NCBI RefSeq assembly: GCF_016623615.1
Contig: NZ_JAEHFX010000002.1
Location: 1-64,000, forward strand
Reading direction: 5' to 3'
Source: Adhaeribacter terrigena
GTDB taxonomy: Bacteria; Bacteroidota; Bacteroidia; Cytophagales; Hymenobacteraceae
Length of the DNA: 64,000 bases
This document shows, piece after piece, positions 1 through 8,273 of the stretch. The notes below the pieces were generated by a model. That model saw only the letters and a list, made by a program, of their open reading frames with translations. It was not told the origin of the DNA and made no database searches. A program made the translations under genes and the position numbers. The stretch's first letter is position 1. Each line of letters starts with the position of its first letter.

Positions 1-24
1 GTGGGAGAGTAGGTAGCCGCCAAC
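1..24 (+). rRNA. rrf: 5S rRNA, 3' end only
   Basis: The first bases read GTGGGAGAGTAGGTAGCCGCC, which matches the conserved 3' end of bacterial 5S rRNA, and a strong intrinsic terminator follows 12 bases later. The rest of the gene, and presumably a whole rRNA operon, lies before the window. Confidence 0.7.
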
Positions 25-35
25 CCCATTTATCC

Positions 36-69
36 AAAAACCCCAACTTAGAAATAGGTTGGGGTTTTT
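36..69 (+). terminator. Intrinsic terminator after the 5S rRNA
   Basis: A perfect 12-bp stem (36-47 with 58-69, AAAAACCCCAAC / GTTGGGGTTTTT) closes a 10-base loop and ends in a T run. It would end the rRNA operon. Confidence 0.85.
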
Positions 70-406
70 GCGTTTGGAGCTTGGTGGAATGGGAAGGATG
101 ATCCATAGTGAAAGAAATTTAGAAGCCTATGGGCTGAGTTTTGAGAGTGTAATAGATACCATTTAGGAACCGGCGGTAATTTGAACTTGAAGTATATTTT
201 TAAAAATTGTTAAAGATCGTTACGGTAAATAGAAGTAATTATGGAAGTGTTTTCCAAACCGGTTTAGCTTTTTTTAGTCTTTTACATTCCGTTTAACTAT
301 ATAGAAATTTTTTTCCTGAATAATTTTAACTGCTAAATACCAGAATATTAGATTCGGAGTTTATTATTTAACTTCCTTTGCCTAATTTCACCCAAAGTTT
401 TCCGGA
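70..406. other. Intergenic gap before the BatA-domain gene
   Basis: About 340 AT-rich bases. No reading frame, repeat or hairpin stands out. It probably holds the promoter for the downstream gene, but I cannot point to a convincing element. Confidence 0.4.
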
Positions 407-2419
407 ATGGTATTACAAACACCTTATTTTCTTTTTGGCCTCTTTGCAATTGCTATTCCGGTTATTATTCATTTGGTGCAATTGCGAAAACCGCAGCGCG
501 TTCTTTTTACCAACGTGGCGTTTATCCGCCAGGTGGAGAAAATTACCTCCAATCAGCGCCGGTTAAAACATTGGCTCATCTTAATAAGCCGTATTCTTTT
601 CCTCATTTTTTTAGTTCTTGTTTTTTGCCAGCCTTTTATTCCGGCTGCCGATAACAATTTTAGTAAATCTCAGAAGATCAAAGCCTATATTGATAACTCA
701 GGGAGTATGCAAAATGTAGCGGAAACCGGCGGAGTTAGTCTTCTGGAAAAAGCTATTGATGAGATGACCCGGATCAGTAAAAATTTTCCGGAACAGGCAG
801 GTATTCATTTGCTTGACAATGCTTTTAAAACGGGTAGTGGACAAAATCTGAATAAAAGGAATTTAAATCCTGCGCTGCATGATATTTCGTTTTCTCCTGC
901 TAACCGGCAAACAGGGGTGATTTTATCGCGCCTGAGCCCGGATGCTACCCGAGATCAGGAACAGATTTTCTGGTTCTCAGATTTTCAGAAATCTTCATTT
1001 GATCCGGGTTTTTTAAGTAAAAACGATAGCGTTTCTGAAATTAACTTAGTAAAGTTAACTCCGGAGGCTGTTAATAATGTATTTATCGACAGTGTGGCCC
1101 TGGAAGATGAGTTGGTGCGAATAAATGAGAATAACCGGTTGTTGGTTAAAGTTTTTAACCTAGGAGCTGTAAAGAAAAGCAATATCAGTATAAAACTATT
1201 TATTGGCAACCGGCAGGCTGCAACTACTGCGGTTACGATTGAAGCAAATGGTTCTGCCAACGCGCAACTTGATTTCAGATTAACGGATTCTAAACTCCAA
1301 CAAGGCCGGATCGAGGTAGAAGATCAACCGGTAACGTTCGATAATGTTTACTACTTCACCTTACAGCCAGCTACTGCAATCAGGATTCTGGATATCAGTA
1401 ATGCGGCGCTGGCTAATACCAGCCGGCTTTTTTCAAACGAACCAATTTTTCAATATCAGCTTCAGAATGCAGGATCAGTAAACAGCCGTAGCATTATGCA
1501 GGCAGATGTAGTGCTGCTGAATGAAGTAGCCAGTTTGGATGCTGCGCTGCAGGATAATCTGAAAAAGTATGTTAAGGATGGGGGGAACCTAATTCTGATC
1601 CCAAATCAGAAAACTTCGGTCGCAGTTTATTCTAAGATGTTTAATGATCTTGGGCTACCTGTAAAAGTTTCTTCTGATACCGCTGTTTCGCAGTTGGCTT
1701 TGCCTGATATTAAGAATCCGTTTTTTCGGAATATTTTTTCTTCGCTGGACAAGCGCTTGCAAATGCCAAGAACGCCCAAAGTTTTAACCTGGCCACGGGC
1801 TGATGCCGATCTGCTAGTATTTAAAAACGGCAGCAATTTTCTGTCTCAGTTTAATTCGGGGAAAGGGAAAATATACGTTTTTGCCGCGCCATTTTCTGCC
1901 GAAAACAATGAATTTAGCCGCAATGCCTTATTTGTGCCGGTTATGTATAAACTGGCACTATCGAGTCATGCTGCTGCGCAACAATTAGCTTATAACTTCA
2001 GCCAGCGTACATTTTCGTTGCCGGTGCCGGCAGTAGATGTGCGAAAGAATGTGTTTAGCCTTGATAAGGACAGCCTGAAATTTATTCCGGAACAACAATT
2101 GCGCAACGGGAAAATGTATTTTACAGTGCCTTCCGAAATGGTTGAAGCCGGTTTTTATGCCCTGAAGCATAGCGATTCTACCCTTGCTACGCTGGCTTTT
2201 AATTATCCGAAAAGCGAATCTTACCTCGATACCTATTCCGCCGAAGAATTACGGCAATTGATGCCGAATAAAAATGTAAAGATCTTTGAAGCCGGTGCTA
2301 ACGCCAGTTTCAGCGAGCAATTTATCCGCGATACGCAAGGCACATCGCTCTGGCAATATTGTTTGCTGTTGAGCTTAATTTTCCTTTTAGTTGAAATTCT
2401 ATTAATCAGGTTCCTATAA
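407..2419 (+). CDS. BatA-domain membrane protein
   Basis: 670 residues. The first 80 residues form the double-membrane-helix region of the BatA (aerotolerance regulator N-terminal) family: a helix at about 5-22, a basic stretch with RKPQRVLFTNVAF, and a second helix at about 55-75. The middle is a large periplasmic part with a VWA-like opening (AYIDNSGSMQN near 95, a relaxed MIDAS DxSxS motif) and a glutamine-amidotransferase-like fold region. A last helix occupies about 650-668. In Bacteroidota this family commonly sits directly upstream of a dihydroorotase homologue, as here, with a 1-base gap, so the pair is probably one operon. Exact function is not known. A near match to the 30-bp repeat lies inside at 1006-1035. 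Confidence 0.85.
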   Translation: MVLQTPYFLFGLFAIAIPVIIHLVQLRKPQRVLFTNVAFIRQVEKITSNQRRLKHWLILISRILFLIFLVLVFCQPFIPAADNNFSKSQKIKAYIDNSGSMQNVAETGGVSLLEKAIDEMTRISKNFPEQAGIHLLDNAFKTGSGQNLNKRNLNPALHDISFSPANRQTGVILSRLSPDATRDQEQIFWFSDFQKSSFDPGFLSKNDSVSEINLVKLTPEAVNNVFIDSVALEDELVRINENNRLLVKVFNLGAVKKSNISIKLFIGNRQAATTAVTIEANGSANAQLDFRLTDSKLQQGRIEVEDQPVTFDNVYYFTLQPATAIRILDISNAALANTSRLFSNEPIFQYQLQNAGSVNSRSIMQADVVLLNEVASLDAALQDNLKKYVKDGGNLILIPNQKTSVAVYSKMFNDLGLPVKVSSDTAVSQLALPDIKNPFFRNIFSSLDKRLQMPRTPKVLTWPRADADLLVFKNGSNFLSQFNSGKGKIYVFAAPFSAENNEFSRNALFVPVMYKLALSSHAAAQQLAYNFSQRTFSLPVPAVDVRKNVFSLDKDSLKFIPEQQLRNGKMYFTVPSEMVEAGFYALKHSDSTLATLAFNYPKSESYLDTYSAEELRQLMPNKNVKIFEAGANASFSEQFIRDTQGTSLWQYCLLLSLIFLLVEILLIRFL

Positions 2420-2420
2420 A

Positions 2421-3686
2421 ATGGATGTTCTTTTTAAAAACGTAAAGTTCTTCGCCCCCAATTCCCCTTTTCATTTACAATCGCAATCACTGCATATTCA
2501 AAATGGTAAGATCGTAACAATTGGGAAAGGAACTTCTCCGGCGGAAACGGAAGTGGATGCGGAGGGACTTTGGGTTTCGGCGGGTTGGTTTGATATGCAC
2601 GCGGAAATTACAGACCCGGGTTTTGAGCACAAAGAAGATAGCGTTTCAGTGGCCAATGCTGCGGCAGCGGGCGGGTTTACCGAAATGCTTTGCTTTGCCA
2701 ATACAGAACCCTTGCTGCAAACTAAAAATGCGCTGCAATCATTAACCCAACAAACCAAAAACCTGCCGGTAACTTTCCATGCGGTAGGCGGTGCGACGAT
2801 GAATGGCGAAGGCAAAGACCTGACGGAAATCCTGGATATGCAGGCGCACGGAGCTATTGCTTTTTCGGATGGAAATATTGGGATCCAGCAGGCGGAGGTG
2901 GTTTTGAAAGCGCTGCAATATCTTCAGATCTCGGACGGTTTGCTGATTAACCGGGCGGAACACCTGAAACTGAACGACCGCGGGCAAATGCACGAAGGTT
3001 TGGTAAGTACCAGGCTTGGTTTGAAGGGGATGCCGGCTTTGGCCGAAGAACTGCACCTGACCCGCGACCTGGAATTACTGGCTTTTAACGGCGGCAAGCT
3101 CCACGTACCTTTTATTTCATCGGCAAAATCGGTAGAAAAGATCCGTGAAGCCAAAGCGAAAGGCATGCAGGTTACCTGTGGCGTAGCTACGTATCAGCTG
3201 GCTTTTACTGACGAACAAATTATTCCCTTCGATACGAATTACAAGGTGAATCCGCCGTTGCGTAGCGCTGCCGACAGAAAAGCGTTGATCGAAGGTTTGC
3301 TGGACGGAACGATCGATGTGCTGGTTTCAGGGCATAAACCGGAAGATGTGGAGAATAAGAAACTGGAATTCGACCATGCTGCTTTTGGGATGATCAATCT
3401 GGAAACGGCTTTTTCGGTAGCCCGCACTTTTGCCAGAGAATTGCCGCTGGAAGTTATTTTAGAGAAAATAATAACCAACCCGCGAAAGATCCTGAACCTG
3501 CCGCAACCGGAAATAAAGGAAAATTCCGACGCAAATCTGACCTTTTTTAAGCCGGATGGCACTTGGGTTTATGCTGAAAACAAGGTGCGCTCAAAGTCGA
3601 AGAACAGTCCGTTTATTGGCATGGAACTTACCGGAAAAGTCTTCGGAACGGTGCATAAAGGCCAATTTACCCGAAACGAAGCCTGA
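2421..3686 (+). CDS. Dihydroorotase homologue with degenerate metal site
   Basis: 421 residues, the usual length and order of a class I dihydroorotase (amidohydrolase barrel): N-terminal beta domain, then FDMHAEITDPGFEHKED near 58-74. However, the metal ligands of active enzymes are largely missing: the HxH pair reads HAE, the usual HxCH segment reads HVPFIS (about 226-231), and the DHxPH segment reads SGHKPE (about 294). This resembles the inactive PyrC-like proteins that, in some bacteria, pair with aspartate transcarbamoylase. I infer a structural or non-catalytic role. Many Bacteroidota carry such a copy, so calling it the pathway enzyme would be unsafe. Confidence 0.85.
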   Translation: MDVLFKNVKFFAPNSPFHLQSQSLHIQNGKIVTIGKGTSPAETEVDAEGLWVSAGWFDMHAEITDPGFEHKEDSVSVANAAAAGGFTEMLCFANTEPLLQTKNALQSLTQQTKNLPVTFHAVGGATMNGEGKDLTEILDMQAHGAIAFSDGNIGIQQAEVVLKALQYLQISDGLLINRAEHLKLNDRGQMHEGLVSTRLGLKGMPALAEELHLTRDLELLAFNGGKLHVPFISSAKSVEKIREAKAKGMQVTCGVATYQLAFTDEQIIPFDTNYKVNPPLRSAADRKALIEGLLDGTIDVLVSGHKPEDVENKKLEFDHAAFGMINLETAFSVARTFARELPLEVILEKIITNPRKILNLPQPEIKENSDANLTFFKPDGTWVYAENKVRSKSKNSPFIGMELTGKVFGTVHKGQFTRNEA

Positions 3687-3747
3687 TATGGTTGGATTTT
3701 CCCGAAACTGTTTTATCTTGCTTATCCATTAGTATATAATTTTCGCG

Positions 3748-4263
3748 ATGCTCGACCAGGCAATTATCCGTACTGGAATTAAATTTGGTGTTTCCTGCGC
3801 ACTGGCCGGCTTTTTAGTAGTTTTAGTGCTTTATTTTGCCGGGCTTAACCCATATGGCCAACTCATTATGTGGGGCTGGATCTTTATTCCGGTTGCTGTT
3901 TTCTGGGGGCTGAGCTATTTTAAAAAATTCAACGATCAGCAATTAAGCTTTATGAAAGCGCTGAAAGTGGGTTTTTCTATTGCCTTTTATTCTGCGCTCT
4001 GTTCCGCCATGCTGCTTTATGTGTTTTCGATCGTTGCCGGTTTCGAACCCATTCAGCGTCACATTACCGAGATGAAAGCGCTGATGGATGCCTCCCGCGA
4101 AGCAGCCCTGCAATCGAAAGTGATGACGAAAGAAGCTTTCGACCAAACGTATGCGCAACTCGATAAAACCACGCCCTATATGCTGGCTTTTGACGATTTC
4201 ATCAAGAAATTTTTCGTCGGCTTTTTATCGGCAGTAGTAGGGGCGGTATTTTTCCGGAAATAA
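3748..4263 (+). CDS. DUF4199 membrane protein
   Basis: 171 residues with four predicted membrane helices (about 10-30, 38-57, 72-97, 150-168) and a soluble loop of charged residues at about 100-145. Size and layout fit the DUF4199 family, found mainly in Bacteroidota and of unknown function. It is followed 24 bases later by a second member, and then by a GT2 enzyme, a common neighbourhood for this family. Confidence 0.8.
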   Translation: MLDQAIIRTGIKFGVSCALAGFLVVLVLYFAGLNPYGQLIMWGWIFIPVAVFWGLSYFKKFNDQQLSFMKALKVGFSIAFYSALCSAMLLYVFSIVAGFEPIQRHITEMKALMDASREAALQSKVMTKEAFDQTYAQLDKTTPYMLAFDDFIKKFFVGFLSAVVGAVFFRK

Positions 4264-4287
4264 AACAGAATCTAAAACCATAAAACT

Positions 4288-4833
4288 ATGAACGAAACAA
4301 TGAATGAGACACTGAACGAGCAAAAGACGGTTACCATTTCAGCCACTGCGGTGCGCTATGGCTTAATTGTAGGCCTTATCTGCGTAATTTACAGCCTTAT
4401 TCTTTCGCTGGCTGATCTTAGCATGAACCGTTGGCTCAGCTCCATTTCTTACCTGTTTATAATTGCGGGAATGGTTATGGCGTTCAAATATTTTAAAGCG
4501 CACAACGGTGGCTTTATGAGTTATGGCCAGGGCCTGGGAATTGGGACATTAATGTCGTTGATCGCGGGTTTTATTACCAGCGTTTTCATGTTCATTTATG
4601 TGAAGTTTATTGATACCACCATCATGGATAAAGCGATGGATATGCAACGGATAGAGATGGAGAACCGGGGGATGAGCGACGCCGAAATTGATCAGGCAAT
4701 GGAAATGGCCGGTAAATTTGCTGGTCCGGAAATGGTTTTGATCGGCGGTACTTTTGGCTTTTTGTTCATCGGTTTTATAATTGCCTTAATTGTTTCTGCC
4801 ATCATGAAGCATACGCGCCCCGAATTTGAATAA
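4288..4833 (+). CDS. DUF4199 membrane protein
   Basis: 181 residues, paralogous in layout to the preceding gene: helices near 25-43, 50-67, 83-107 and 148-172, with an acidic, methionine-rich loop at 113-143 (MDKAMDMQRIEMENRG). The ATG is followed by a repeated opening (MNETMNETLNE). It lies 6 bases before the GT2 gene, so co-transcription is likely. Function unknown. Confidence 0.82.
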   Translation: MNETMNETLNEQKTVTISATAVRYGLIVGLICVIYSLILSLADLSMNRWLSSISYLFIIAGMVMAFKYFKAHNGGFMSYGQGLGIGTLMSLIAGFITSVFMFIYVKFIDTTIMDKAMDMQRIEMENRGMSDAEIDQAMEMAGKFAGPEMVLIGGTFGFLFIGFIIALIVSAIMKHTRPEFE

Positions 4834-4839
4834 TAATTA

Positions 4840-5811
4840 ATGAATCAGCCTCAATTTGATATCTCGGTAGTGATTCCGCTTTTAAACGAAGCGGAATCAC
4901 TACCGGAACTTACCGCCTGGATCACCCGCGTGATGCAGGCAAACAATTTTACTTACGAAGTGCTCCTGATTGATGATGGCAGCACCGATAATTCCTGGAA
5001 AATCATTCAGGAACTGAGCGCAAACAATGACGCGATAAAAGGGCTGCGTTTCAACCGGAATTATGGTAAATCGGCGGCGCTGAACGTGGGTTTTAAAGAA
5101 ACCAAAGGCGAAGTAGTAATTACCATGGACGCTGACCTTCAGGACAGTCCAGACGAGATTCCGGAGCTTTACCGCCTTATAAAAGAAGAACAATACGACC
5201 TGGTTTCGGGCTGGAAAAAGAAACGTTTCGATCCGCTGAGCAAAACCATTCCTACCAAATTATTTAACGGCGCTACCCGCAAACTTTCCGGCATTAAACT
5301 GCACGATTTTAACTGCGGCCTGAAAGCTTATGACCAGCGCGTGGTAAAAAGCATAGATGTGTACGGCGAAATGCACCGCTACATTCCAGTAATTGCCAAA
5401 TGGAACGGTTTCGGGAAGATCGGTGAGAAAGTGGTACAGCACCAGGAACGCAAATACGGCACCACCAAATTCGGACTGGAACGTTTTGTTTATGGCTTTC
5501 TTGATCTGATGTCCATTACGTTCGTATCGCGGTTCAAGAAACGGCCGATGCACTTTTTTGGCACCATGGGCACCATTTCGTTTTTTATTGGTATGCTCAT
5601 AACGCTAGGCTTAATTGCCGAAAAAGTGGTGCGGGCCTTTAATAACGAAAGTGGTCGCGACGTAGTAGACCAACCGTTATTTTTCCTGGCTTTGGTGGCG
5701 GTAATTATTGGCGTGCAGTTGTTTCTGGCAGGTTTTTTAGCAGAAATGATCTCCCTTTCCGGTTCCCGCAAAAACGAATACCTGATCCGCGACCGGATTG
5801 GTTTAAAGTAA
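4840..5811 (+). CDS. Glycosyltransferase family 2, membrane-anchored (DPM1/GtrB-like)
   Basis: 323 residues. The GT-A fold is visible: SVVIPLLNEAESL (9-21), IDDGSTDNS (about 44-52) and the metal-binding DADLQD (about 97-102). Two C-terminal membrane helices (about 232-255 and 275-298) match the undecaprenyl-phosphate glycosyltransferase layout of GtrB/ArnC/DPM1 relatives. It probably transfers a sugar from a nucleotide donor to a lipid carrier at the inner membrane face. It ends exactly where a 30-bp repeat begins, and the GT4 gene starts 15 bases later. The 5' coding region contains a perfect 17-bp hairpin (see 4865-4905). Confidence 0.9.
   Translation: MNQPQFDISVVIPLLNEAESLPELTAWITRVMQANNFTYEVLLIDDGSTDNSWKIIQELSANNDAIKGLRFNRNYGKSAALNVGFKETKGEVVITMDADLQDSPDEIPELYRLIKEEQYDLVSGWKKKRFDPLSKTIPTKLFNGATRKLSGIKLHDFNCGLKAYDQRVVKSIDVYGEMHRYIPVIAKWNGFGKIGEKVVQHQERKYGTTKFGLERFVYGFLDLMSITFVSRFKKRPMHFFGTMGTISFFIGMLITLGLIAEKVVRAFNNESGRDVVDQPLFFLALVAVIIGVQLFLAGFLAEMISLSGSRKNEYLIRDRIGLK
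4865..4905 (+). repeat. Perfect 17-bp inverted repeat inside a gene start
   Basis: 4865-4881 (CGGTAGTGATTCCGCTT) is the exact complement of 4889-4905, with a 7-base loop. It starts 25 bases after the ATG of the GT2 gene and encodes part of the conserved first strand and the residues after it. No T run follows, so it is not a terminator. Confidence 0.85.
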
Positions 5812-5841
5812 AAAACGCTAGGGAAAATGAGCAAAAAAGTC
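5812..5841 (+). repeat. 30-bp uptake-signal-like repeat (over a start codon)
   Basis: Exact core AAAACGCTA at 5812-5820, W-tract in the middle, AAAAAAGTC at the end. The ATG of the GT4 gene (5827) lies inside the repeat, so it supplies both the upstream leader and the first codons (MSKKV). Confidence 0.7.
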
Positions 5842-6969
5842 GTGATCATCGGACCGGCCTATCCGTTGCGTGGCGGTCTGGCCACCTTTAACGAACGCCT
5901 GGCGCGCGCTTTTAACGAGGCCGGCGACGACGCTGAAATTGTAACGTTCAGCTTGCAGTATCCCGATTTTTTATTTCCCGGCCAGACCCAGTTCTCTACC
6001 GATCCTGCGCCAAAGGACCTGAAAATCAAAGCGCTTATCAATTCGGTAAACCCGCTGAGCTGGCTCAAAACCGGTTTATATTTAAAAAAGCAGAAACCTG
6101 ATATCGTGATCTTCCGGTTCTGGCTGCCTTTTATGGGCCCGGCCTTGGGAACCATTGCCCACATCATTTCCGGAAACAAACACACCAGAATTCTGGCCAT
6201 AACCGACAACGTAATACCGCACGAAAAGCGCCCAGGCGATTGGGTTTTTACGAAGTATTTTCTGAGCGCTTGTCACGGCTTTATTACCATGAGCCGCTCA
6301 GTGCTGGAAGATCTGAAAAAGTTCGTACCCGAAAAACCGGCCGTTTATCATCCGCATCCGCTTTATGACAATTTCGGCGAAAGTCAGCCCAAAACGGTAG
6401 CCAAAACGGCCTTAAAACTCGACCCCGAAACCAATTACCTGTTATTTTTCGGGTTCATTCGCGCTTACAAAGGCCTGGATCTATTGCTCGAAGCGTTTGC
6501 CGATGAGCGGTTAGCGAAATTGAAAAACGTAAAGCTGATCATTGCCGGCGAATACTACGAAGATGCGGAACCGTACGAAAAACTGATTCAAAAGTACAAC
6601 CTCGAAAACCGCCTTGTTCGGGCCACCGATTTTATTCCGAACAGCCAGGTAGCCACCTATTTCAGTGCCGCCGACTTAATTGTGCAGCCCTACAAAAATG
6701 CCACCCAAAGCGGCGTTTCCCAGATTGCCTACCACTTCGATAAACCCATGCTGGTTACGGATGTAGGCGGTTTAGCGGAATTAATTCCGGATGGAAAAGT
6801 TGGTTACGTAACGCAACCCAACACAAAAGCCATTGCCGATGCGATCTATGATTTCTACACTTCCGGTAAAGAAGCCTATTTTATTGAGCAGGTGAAGTTT
6901 TATAAGCAGCAGTTTTCCTGGAAGGCGATGTTGGGTGCGATTGAAGAAGTGGCGGGGAAGGTGAATTAA
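5827..6969 (+). CDS. Glycosyltransferase family 4
   Basis: 380 residues with a two-domain GT-B fold. The N-terminal domain starts VVIIGPAYPLRGGLATFNERL, with the glycine-rich acceptor loop at 13-18; the C-terminal GT1/GT4 domain runs from about 205 (YLLFFGFIRAYKGLDLLLEA) to 375, with the nucleotide-sugar motif region around PYKNATQSGVSQIAYHFDKP. It probably adds a sugar to a cell-surface glycan. It follows the GT2 gene by 15 bases in the same direction. An exact-core copy of the 30-bp repeat lies inside the gene at 6391-6420. Confidence 0.9.
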   Translation: MSKKVVIIGPAYPLRGGLATFNERLARAFNEAGDDAEIVTFSLQYPDFLFPGQTQFSTDPAPKDLKIKALINSVNPLSWLKTGLYLKKQKPDIVIFRFWLPFMGPALGTIAHIISGNKHTRILAITDNVIPHEKRPGDWVFTKYFLSACHGFITMSRSVLEDLKKFVPEKPAVYHPHPLYDNFGESQPKTVAKTALKLDPETNYLLFFGFIRAYKGLDLLLEAFADERLAKLKNVKLIIAGEYYEDAEPYEKLIQKYNLENRLVRATDFIPNSQVATYFSAADLIVQPYKNATQSGVSQIAYHFDKPMLVTDVGGLAELIPDGKVGYVTQPNTKAIADAIYDFYTSGKEAYFIEQVKFYKQQFSWKAMLGAIEEVAGKVN

Positions 6970-6971
6970 AT

Positions 6972-7100
6972 CGTAACGTTTAGGCTTTGTGGTGGGCGGG
7001 CTGCGGAGTACAAAACTGGCTATGTCTTATGAACTTGATTTAAAGTAAAAAGCTAGTAGGCTGGAAGTGCTTCCGCCTAATATAAAGCCCGTGTTAGCGA
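6972..7100 (-). repeat. attC-like imperfect palindrome 1
   Basis: The ends pair imperfectly: TAACGTTTAGGCTTTGT (6974 on) against TATAAAGCCCGTGTTAG (7081-7097), sharing GGCTTTRT and the outer TAAC/GTTA boxes. The 90-base middle is not self-complementary overall. It lies directly downstream of the minus-strand gene 7125-7538, where a cassette's recombination site would be. The boxes match the integron consensus RYYYAAC/GTTRRRY only in part. Confidence 0.45.
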
Positions 7101-7124
7101 TTCGGTGTTTTATTTTTATTCTTC

Positions 7125-7538
7125 TTACTCTTCCTCTAAGCTTCTGCCATACCAATGGCTTTTCTCAAATGTCAAAGAGGCAAATTGTTTTAAGGCTGAA
7201 CGCAATGGCTCAATTATTTCACCTTCATTTCCATTTATAGCCAATAAAACCTTAGGCTCTGAGATTTTGTCAAAAAGATCGTCTGTCTTAGAAATTGCCA
7301 AACTATAATTATTTGGATTTTTAGAAATATCAAAAAAATATGCAGGTACTTCAAGCCACCAGGTTATTCTTTTTGTTTCGTAATTTTGAAGTTTAGTTGT
7401 CACATAAATTAATTCGTCAATTGGGTCGTTAAGAACATTTGAGGCGTGGAAGTCAATTTTAAAGTCATTATGACTAAAAACCACAGGAAGCCATCCATAT
7501 TCAGGTTTTTCGAATTTTATTGAAATCCTGTTGTTCAT
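7125..7538 (-). CDS. Unknown small protein, cassette-like gene A
   Basis: I do not recognise the family. The frame is open up to 7640, but the first 34 residues would be read through the palindrome at 7593-7664, so I place the start at the ATG at 7538 (MNNRISIKFEKPEYG), giving 137 residues. The protein has no signal peptide or membrane helix and looks like a soluble alpha/beta protein rich in aromatic and acidic residues, ending KSHWYGRSLEEE. Base composition is clearly more AT-rich than the flanking glycosyltransferase genes. It is one of three minus-strand genes separated by attC-like palindromes. Confidence 0.6.
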   Translation of the reverse strand: MNNRISIKFEKPEYGWLPVVFSHNDFKIDFHASNVLNDPIDELIYVTTKLQNYETKRITWWLEVPAYFFDISKNPNNYSLAISKTDDLFDKISEPKVLLAINGNEGEIIEPLRSALKQFASLTFEKSHWYGRSLEEE

Positions 7539-7592
7539 ATTTTTTTGTCCAATTTGCAATTTTGACGATTTATTTGTTTTAATTTTCAATGA

Positions 7593-7664
7593 CCGCCAAC
7601 GTCCAGTGCATGAGGCGTGCAAGGCCGTCGGCCGAAGCATGGCTTATGCACTAGACGTTGGCGG
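7593..7664 (-). repeat. attC-like palindrome 2 (19-bp arms)
   Basis: 7593-7611 (CCGCCAACGTCCAGTGCAT) pairs with 7646-7664 at 18 of 19 positions. The arms begin and end with GCCAAC / GTTGGC, like integron R boxes. The spacer is GC-rich. It sits between the start of gene A and the stop of gene B, immediately downstream of B on the minus strand. There is no T run on either strand, so a terminator role is less likely. Confidence 0.6.
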
Positions 7665-7680
7665 TTCGGCGTTTTTTACT

Positions 7681-8136
7681 TTAATTTTTCTTATAATCAG
7701 GTATAAACTCTCGTGTATAACAAGTCTTATCTGTTTTAAATAAGCCTTTCTCAAATGCTTCCTTATGTAATTCTGGTAACTTCTTAAACCTTTTCATTCG
7801 GATTCTATCTACCTTCTTGAGTGTTATAAAATCATAGGTACCTCTTAACATCATTACAACCTCAACTTCATCACATTTATCATCAAGCCTTATAGATGCC
7901 CAATCTATTCCAACAGTACGAAACATAAGTTTTTTCACAGAAACAGGAAGCTCAATTTGGAAGAAACCATTTAAATCTGTTTTACCAACTTCAACTGTGT
8001 CGTTAATCACAATTGAAACATAGGGCAAGGTTTCCAAATGATTATCAACCACCCTTCCTTTAACTGTTTTGTCTTGAGAATACAGTCTACATATTGAAAG
8101 ACTGAATACAATAAAAAGAATTAACAACTTCCTCAT
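7681..8136 (-). CDS. Secreted carboxypeptidase-regulatory-like protein, cassette-like gene B
   Basis: 151 residues. A signal peptide (MRKLLILFIVFSLSICRLYS, cut near 21) is followed by a CarboxypepD-reg-like beta-sandwich: VKGRVVDNHLETLPYVSIVI...GKTDLNGFFQIELP at about 25-65, the pattern common in Bacteroidota exported proteins. The C-terminal half is basic (KKVDRIRMKRFKKL) and unrecognised. The domain alone does not indicate a function; it often forms a surface or receptor-associated module. The gene is AT-rich and lies between attC-like palindromes 2 and 3. Confidence 0.7.
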   Translation of the reverse strand: MRKLLILFIVFSLSICRLYSQDKTVKGRVVDNHLETLPYVSIVINDTVEVGKTDLNGFFQIELPVSVKKLMFRTVGIDWASIRLDDKCDEVEVVMMLRGTYDFITLKKVDRIRMKRFKKLPELHKEAFEKGLFKTDKTCYTREFIPDYKKN

Positions 8137-8194
8137 TCTGATATTATTCTCTTTCAGTTTGTATATCCTCTAAATCTTTGATTCTGCGCTGAGC

Positions 8195-8259
8195 GCTAAC
8201 GGCTGGTGTATAATGTGAGTGAGGCAGAGCCGAAACTTAAATTATACACTTTGTTGGAC
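8195..8259 (-). repeat. attC-like palindrome 3
   Basis: The outer boxes are GCTAAC (8195-8200) and GTTGGAC (8253-8259); the latter fits the integron R' consensus GTTRRRY exactly. The inner arms GTGTATAAT (8206-8214) and ATTATACAC (8241-8249) pair perfectly with an asymmetric mismatch segment between box and arm, as in attC sites. It lies 14 bases downstream of the stop codon of gene C on the minus strand. Confidence 0.6.
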
Positions 8260-8273
8260 AATGGTTTTCTTCA

